From: a virus
Virus record (IMG/VR): IMGVR_UViG_3300032278_000103
Coordinates: 1 to 25,936 of that record
Strand: one strand, 5' to 3'
DNA: 25,936 bases
The stretch's first letter is position 1. Each line of letters opens with the position of its first letter. The notes below the pieces were generated by a model. It made no database searches, was not told the DNA's origin, and was given only the letters and a program-made list of their open reading frames with translations. The position numbers were made by a program, and so were the translations under genes. Below, piece by piece: positions 21,701-25,936 of the stretch.

Positions 21701-24238
21701 GATTTAGAGAGACAGTTGAGATCTCAATCTCAAGCGGGGATTCTTCAGGACAAATCTAAAAGATTTTTACATGCAGATCATTTCTCTGAAATCTTTGGTT
21801 TAACCGGAACTCATTTTGGGGGAGACAAATCTAATGAGATGATGGAGGAGGTTCTTAAACAAGAACATAGAGGAGTTGCAATTGGAGATATCCTAAGAGA
21901 AGAATTTGGTTATAACCTGGGATCCTATAAAGCTGCTGCAAGATCTGGTGTCGCTGCTGGTTCAATTAGGGTCGCTGTTGGAGATCCAATGAAGTACCAG
22001 GGTGCAGGTAAAATGGCAACTATGGAGCCTCGGTTTTATGACATCATGGAGGGTCCTGGATTTGGAAAGCACTCTAGAGCGATAGTCCAAGATATTGCAA
22101 GAAGGATCAGGCATTATGATTTATCTCCTGAGGGAAGTAATAAGATTGGGGTTCATCAAGAACTACAAAAAACACTAGAATCTATATCTGGATATAGAAC
22201 TCCTAGAGGTCCTGATGAATCTGTACTCTTAGATATTGATTCAGAGTTTAAAAGCACTAAGGAAATTTTAGGGGATATTGATACAGCTAACAGAAAGGCA
22301 ATGGAAGAAGGAAAAGAACTCTTTGTTAAGTTAGGTGGGAAAGAGATATATATTCCTAATTTAGATACTCCTGGAATGGAACTAAAAACTTTACAGAGTG
22401 CATCTGGAGAAGAAGTACCAACTCAAGCTGCAATTAGAAAATCATTTAGAAACCTTATTGAAGGCTTAGCGGAAGGAGGTTCTTCAAGAGATGTCGAAGA
22501 ACGATTTATTACAGACATAACTAAAGACTGGGCAATAGAAGGAAAGGGGATGGGTTCTGTTGAAAGAAATAGAATTCCAGGAAGTTACTTTGCAATAGCA
22601 GGAAAAGCTCCAGTAGTAAAAGGTAGTAGAACAAAAATCCCGGGTGTAGAGACGATGGATGATCTCTTTACTGTTAAAATCACAAAAAAACATGCTGAAG
22701 AAATGCGTCAGCAGATGCTGGATACAGGTTTATATCAGAAGGATGAAGTGATGGAGATGTTTTCACATCTTTTTGATAAAAGAGGATCTGGAAAAATGGC
22801 AGGAATAACCTTTCGACATCCAGGTATCGGCCCCTATTCTTTGCAGAAAGTCTTCTTTCAATTAACTGAACAAGGATCAGGACCAACAGCTTATGTCCCT
22901 GAGGCTAGAGAAGAAATTGGATTCAGCATTATTGAGGAAGTTCAAGGAAATACCAAAAAAGGAATAAAGAATAAACTAACAGCCTCTGTTCGTCTTGGGC
23001 CAATGCTTGGTCTGGCTGGAGACTTTGACTTTGATGCATTAGCTATCTTAGCTTTAAACCCTCAACTTGAATCCAGTGTTGCAGAAGAGCTTGGAGGTAG
23101 AGCAGGAACAGGAAACTCTGCTTATAATAAAGCTTATATCCAGCATCAGCTTAGATATCAGATGCTGAAGATGGCAAGTGATGAGGGTGGAGACCATATC
23201 CTCAAAGAGTCTGAAAATATCCTACAGCTTCAGAGACATGCTTCTGCTCAAAGTAATATTGGCGTAATCTCATCTCTTATAACTAGAACTAAGAGAGCAG
23301 CTTTATCTTATCATAGTGGTGGAGAATTAGGTAATATGCTGAGTCTCTTGGAATGGATTGAGCAAAAGCCAATTGGTTTCAAGCATCATGATGCAAGTAA
23401 GATGACTGATATGTTATCTAGTCTTACAGATGCTTTTAAGAGCGGTAATGAGGGTGCCCTAAAAGAATCGATTAAGGCTTTTATGGAAGAAGGGATTATG
23501 ACTGACAAGTCAATTCGACTTGCCCCCAGTGATGTAAAGAGATTGTCTCAACGTTATGGTGTTCAGTTAGATCCAGAATTAAAGAGTTTTGATTTAAATA
23601 AGATCGTTGGTCTTCTAGCAGGTTCAATTCAAAGAGGTAAAGAAGAGAGATTGTTTGTTGATATGAATGTTCATAAAGGCAGAGCTTCTGCAAGAGCAGT
23701 ACAAAGAGAGATGCTGAACCTTCATAGAAATAACAAGGCTAGAGCTGGAAGCTCCTTTGTAGCAAATGCGGAACAAATTTTCTCTAATACGCTTGGAAGT
23801 TTAGGTAAGGGAACAATTAGTGCCCATAAAGGCATAGCTGCATTAGCTGCTATTGGTGGAATAGCATCTTTAGCGAGTATGAATAGTCAGCCAAGAGAAA
23901 TGGTTGGTCCTGGTAAGGCATTAAACTCAAACCAAAAGATAAGAATGAACCAGAGGAAAGCTCACAAGAGGATGGTCGGAAAAGATGTAAGGCCGATCAA
24001 AGCTCCTATAGGAAATCCAATGGGCCCAAATCTTCTTTCTCAAAGAAGAGCAATGGTTTCAAGTCATCCAGTCCCATCGAATAAATTTATAGTTAGAGCA
24101 AGAGCTAATCACCCAAATGACATTGGTGTGATTTCAGAACAATTTCAACAATTTGCCGTAACGGGAGGTTCTGTTAATATCAATTCTTCATCAAGATCTA
24201 TTCAGAATCCATATGGCGAAATAAATAAAATGTACTAG
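18746..24238 (+). CDS. Giant tail-module protein with an RNA polymerase beta'-like catalytic barrel (candidate virion RNA polymerase)
   Basis: 1830 aa; GGAG (18733-18736) 9 bases before ATG 18746. Seen in order: IEGKGMGSVERN (K1267, R1274); FRHPGIGPYSLQ (R1357, P1359, Q1367); VRLGPML; GDFDFDALAI (D1426, D1428, D1430); SNIGVISSLI (from 1503); IGFKHH (K1546). In E. coli beta' the matching parts are GKQGRFRQN, NRAPTLHRLGIQ, IQLHPLV and ADFDGDQMAV. The R-x-P-to-Q spacing is identical and GK-to-RxP is 90 residues here against 91 by my count from memory. The DxDxD aspartates that bind catalytic Mg are kept, with G changed to F. The later 'IG.I..L' and 'FK' pattern resembles QDE-1/YonO-type single-chain polymerases. 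The lysine-bearing first barrel is not securely located (candidates about 1043-1094). The N-terminus is basic; near the C-terminus is a hydrophobic stretch (about 1696-1712) followed by an Arg/Lys-rich tail. Role inferred: RNA polymerase carried in and delivered through the tail, or a degenerate structural derivative. Confidence 0.6.
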   Translation: MADEENQFRKKNRGVFKKDVLRTKQDWRFDLERSEVNRLSKIKSNVESRGETFLGRNAAMVKKQQKFIKNQLDYQINPRLSSDKYPHITPGQNKEAFDQAFRLALDKAPKEDREAIIKILAPTDELETGLRRAIQGPGYEGTRLAEYVQRAITGGHGGKLNTSNLFLRFLSSQHKILRPLSGELKAGRGLPNVQTTSNWFSSATKNTTVLNSNRSLSAISTINSLSGNVDKWDQALVSQLSDFQKALFEASGATVAWEESIGHGGASQIQGKFKYLGRDVSLRIPLIQDLEREMMMNDRTMRTFKTHIGYTGENLNVRRVYRQFGILDDAGKEVNRLRADYYVMGELLGHRAKDGSLMGGGGILARMKEGTLTGQQALDAFKELGQVFTEGELTGGAHFKVGAAQRDFETMIGATVKLVQPGVGPLIDERGTPLRSQSPGVEDLVDVVRRSGGKFFADVGASKFGEGILSTVDLSELHILDPLQVQHSNLQQGVRATTPSSGAIMAAYAEHGSETLTKKTKNLERQQKYIRDSFWSSILGRRDKGSSTLRERLKGQAERIADINRKVEAKNSFRISHKERDLLMEIAKRKGLTEFELERGVSSLMSVSGVHEGIAGIGDPRKSTFHGQGQPSYGQAGKNVPFVKNVPGISDPGRALAKVILSAPHRTQASTIRKASLSLSTPFERSLSGFSQGMAGKVTPGETGRLAMESLLGKHQGVVQAMAYYVDPSKMTGSRSPLGSGSAVFAPHMREMLSVQVSGSMKLEHVHAGLLNVADDGSISINREALKGGKDSKFFLGLDQKGDPRYLTEEMLDKGHFKISEARLVGPKDNLKLHLDYLEVLTPEELIKIHGDVKVAGGIARTAPGFENVVGTIASELNQNEAGARVMRSQRFNADLLTLADHLENGKKPQLHNRQMISALQAHHVNHMGAFSGLKEFGHYAGLLTGKSSLILDDAYAFSRTVQGGSASHREATTRLMSNFFETGIDLERQLRSQSQAGILQDKSKRFLHADHFSEIFGLTGTHFGGDKSNEMMEEVLKQEHRGVAIGDILREEFGYNLGSYKAAARSGVAAGSIRVAVGDPMKYQGAGKMATMEPRFYDIMEGPGFGKHSRAIVQDIARRIRHYDLSPEGSNKIGVHQELQKTLESISGYRTPRGPDESVLLDIDSEFKSTKEILGDIDTANRKAMEEGKELFVKLGGKEIYIPNLDTPGMELKTLQSASGEEVPTQAAIRKSFRNLIEGLAEGGSSRDVEERFITDITKDWAIEGKGMGSVERNRIPGSYFAIAGKAPVVKGSRTKIPGVETMDDLFTVKITKKHAEEMRQQMLDTGLYQKDEVMEMFSHLFDKRGSGKMAGITFRHPGIGPYSLQKVFFQLTEQGSGPTAYVPEAREEIGFSIIEEVQGNTKKGIKNKLTASVRLGPMLGLAGDFDFDALAILALNPQLESSVAEELGGRAGTGNSAYNKAYIQHQLRYQMLKMASDEGGDHILKESENILQLQRHASAQSNIGVISSLITRTKRAALSYHSGGELGNMLSLLEWIEQKPIGFKHHDASKMTDMLSSLTDAFKSGNEGALKESIKAFMEEGIMTDKSIRLAPSDVKRLSQRYGVQLDPELKSFDLNKIVGLLAGSIQRGKEERLFVDMNVHKGRASARAVQREMLNLHRNNKARAGSSFVANAEQIFSNTLGSLGKGTISAHKGIAALAAIGGIASLASMNSQPREMVGPGKALNSNQKIRMNQRKAHKRMVGKDVRPIKAPIGNPMGPNLLSQRRAMVSSHPVPSNKFIVRARANHPNDIGVISEQFQQFAVTGGSVNINSSSRSIQNPYGEINKMY

Positions 24239-24250
24239 TAGAGGAAGAGT

Positions 24251-25936
24251 ATGGCGAAGAAAAAGATAGAGTTAAATGATGAGTTTGTAGTTAAATCATA
24301 CGGTTCATTTCAAATCAATGATGTTGTATTGAAGATTCCACCTTCACAGATTCAAATCACAAAGATGAACCATGCGAATAAAGTTTCGAATTTAAGAACA
24401 AGCTCTGAAGCAACAATTTGGTCTAGGAATAAAGAGGTCAATATAAATGTAAAATTATTTTTTACAGATAAACCAAAAGATGAAAATCCAGCAGAGAGTG
24501 GGTTTACAGACTTAAGAAAAATTATCTCTGGATTAAGAGCCACTCCGTTTTGCTATATAGAAAATGAATTTATTAGAGATGGGATTTCTGGTGGAGGGAG
24601 TATCTCTGTAGATCAGGCAATGGTTTTTGCTCTTAGAAGTCTTAACGTTTCGACTGCGAGCAATGAACAAAGTAATTCATATATGCCTGGAACTCTTTCT
24701 GTGGAAATGACTTTAAGTCATTTTAATTACAAAGCCTATGTAAATGAATTCCTCTACAACGTAAGTCCTTTTAGCCATAAAGTTACAATAGATCCAAGAG
24801 CTTCTTTTTCATGGAAAATAATGAGGTTTGCGGAAGAAAGAAGAAGGGACTATCAAGATGTTGTTTCTTTTACGAGAGAGGATGGGTCTCCTTTTGGTCA
24901 GACAAGTTTTAAATTTAATGAATTTAAAATGGCAACAGTTCCAGGTCTTCTTAAAGAAGTAAAACTAAAAGAATCTCATTTAAAAGATCCAGTAAATAAA
25001 GAAGGCACTTCAGATTACAACAAACGTCGTAAAAAGATTTTTGGTGCAATCAATGAAGACTTCAATTCAGCAATTGCAGGCGAAGAATTTGGGACTAGGG
25101 TTTCTGGTTATAATTATGAATCAATAACTCCCCAGGAACAAAATGAAGAGTATAATAAGATTTTAGAACGAGAAGGTTTTCATTCTTCAGATTCCACCAT
25201 GATAGCAGATGGAGGAAAAGAGAAGACAGGTGAGGAAATACTTCTAGAAGGAAAAATTGATGTTCTCTCTAAAGATAGTCGTTGGAAACTCTATAAATTA
25301 AAAGATGGGAGTATGTTCAGGATAGGAGGTAATCCTTTTAAAAATGCTGATGCAGAAAAGATAAAGGGATTCCCACAGGATGAGAAATACTTAGTTTCAA
25401 GATCAATAAGTATTCCTTTAAATCTATCTGGGCTTCATATCCTTGGAATAAATATTAATTTTTCAAATCGAGTAACTTCGATTCCTTTACTGGGTTCAGA
25501 AACTCCAACATTTCAATATCTTGGAGGTAGCGATGCTTCAATAAGTATGTCCCTGAAGACTACAAACGCTTCAGCTTTAAAGGCTTTTGTTGCACTGGAA
25601 AGGTTATGGCATTCTCAGGGAAATATCTTAAGGACTCTTCCTTTAAAAATGAGAAGAATTAAGATTGTTAATGATTTTTTAAATATGTGCGGTCTTCATA
25701 ATTTCCTATTGAACAACATCAGCATATCTACTGCGCCTGGTGAACCAGATTGCAGATATATCCATCTAGATCTTAGTGAAAAAGAATTTGATGGAACGGA
25801 TGAATCTTTTGTATATGAGAAATTTCAACTTTATAAAGATGTTGATGCGATAAAACTAATTATCCCTAAGTTTAGAGATAATATTAGATTTTTAAAAGAT
25901 CAGTTTAGCACAGGATTTTTTACAAATAGGGCAAGT
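24251..25936 (+). CDS. Baseplate/tail-tip structural protein, 3' end outside the window
   Basis: ATG 24251 follows GAGGAAG 13 bases after the preceding stop; the frame is open for 562 codons to the window end. Two related beta domains are visible. The first is at residues about 15-170: FQINDVVLKIPPSQIQITKM, then WSRNKEVNINVKLFFTD, then LRKIISGLRATPFCYIENEF. The second starts near residue 390: LHILGININ, FSNRVTSIPLLGSETPTFQY, ISMSLKTTN, then a helix and MRRIKIVNDFLNMCGLHNFL. A charged, probably flexible segment lies between them. The domains resemble the 'I..IP.P..i.i....'-type baseplate hub or wedge proteins encoded after tape measure genes. Function inferred from this pattern and position. 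Confidence 0.55.
   Translation, partial: MAKKKIELNDEFVVKSYGSFQINDVVLKIPPSQIQITKMNHANKVSNLRTSSEATIWSRNKEVNINVKLFFTDKPKDENPAESGFTDLRKIISGLRATPFCYIENEFIRDGISGGGSISVDQAMVFALRSLNVSTASNEQSNSYMPGTLSVEMTLSHFNYKAYVNEFLYNVSPFSHKVTIDPRASFSWKIMRFAEERRRDYQDVVSFTREDGSPFGQTSFKFNEFKMATVPGLLKEVKLKESHLKDPVNKEGTSDYNKRRKKIFGAINEDFNSAIAGEEFGTRVSGYNYESITPQEQNEEYNKILEREGFHSSDSTMIADGGKEKTGEEILLEGKIDVLSKDSRWKLYKLKDGSMFRIGGNPFKNADAEKIKGFPQDEKYLVSRSISIPLNLSGLHILGININFSNRVTSIPLLGSETPTFQYLGGSDASISMSLKTTNASALKAFVALERLWHSQGNILRTLPLKMRRIKIVNDFLNMCGLHNFLLNNISISTAPGEPDCRYIHLDLSEKEFDGTDESFVYEKFQLYKDVDAIKLIIPKFRDNIRFLKDQFSTGFFTNRAS

Noticed and set aside
23015-23050. DFDFD as a glycosyltransferase DxD or chance acidic run
   Set aside because: The upstream R-x-P-x-I-x4-L-Q and GKxG..R blocks and the following A-I match RNAP beta' with the right order and spacing, and no nucleotide-sugar fold features are visible.

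Overview
This window is a continuous virion-structure cluster of a tailed bacteriophage with a contractile tail (myovirus morphology). Every gene I can support is on the + strand and spacing is tight: many stops and starts overlap or lie within 20 bases. The DNA is AT-rich. Strong AAGGAGG-type ribosome binding sites precede the genes expected to be most abundant. I see no integrase, replication, lysis, tRNA or CRISPR features. The strong Shine-Dalgarno (SD) use suits a low-GC Gram-positive host, but the host cannot be fixed from this window.

Head module (1-5956): the 3' end of a portal-type protein that appears fused to a Mu F-like minor head domain; a promoter and leader hairpin; an S78-like prohead protease fused to a long scaffold, with an in-frame internal SD plus GTG that probably gives a separate scaffold protein; a probable decoration protein; and the HK97-fold major capsid protein, closed by a strong intrinsic terminator.

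Neck and tail-tube module (5957-13473): an unknown alpha-helical protein, an Ig-like (Big_5-type) protein whose second domain ends early, an Ig-like/connector fusion, a Cys-rich head-closure-like protein, a tail-terminator-like protein, the tail sheath, and three consecutive paralogous tube-like proteins. The second tube-like gene has a perfect 10-bp hairpin between its SD and its start codon.

Tail assembly and delivery module (13474-25936): two adjacent paralogous tail assembly chaperones without an obvious programmed frameshift, then two very large proteins (1281 and 1830 aa) where a tape measure gene is normally found, then a baseplate-type protein running off the window.

The most striking observation is in the 1830-aa protein. 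It carries a set of motifs in the order and approximate spacing of the catalytic double-psi beta-barrel of RNA polymerase beta': GKxG..R, then RxP.I....LQ, then DFDFDALAI (universal pattern DxDGD). A following helical region looks like those of single-chain two-barrel (YonO/QDE-1/crAss gp66-type) polymerases. I infer a candidate virion-carried RNA polymerase encoded inside the tail module of a contractile-tailed phage. All homology statements here come from reading motifs; no database search was run.
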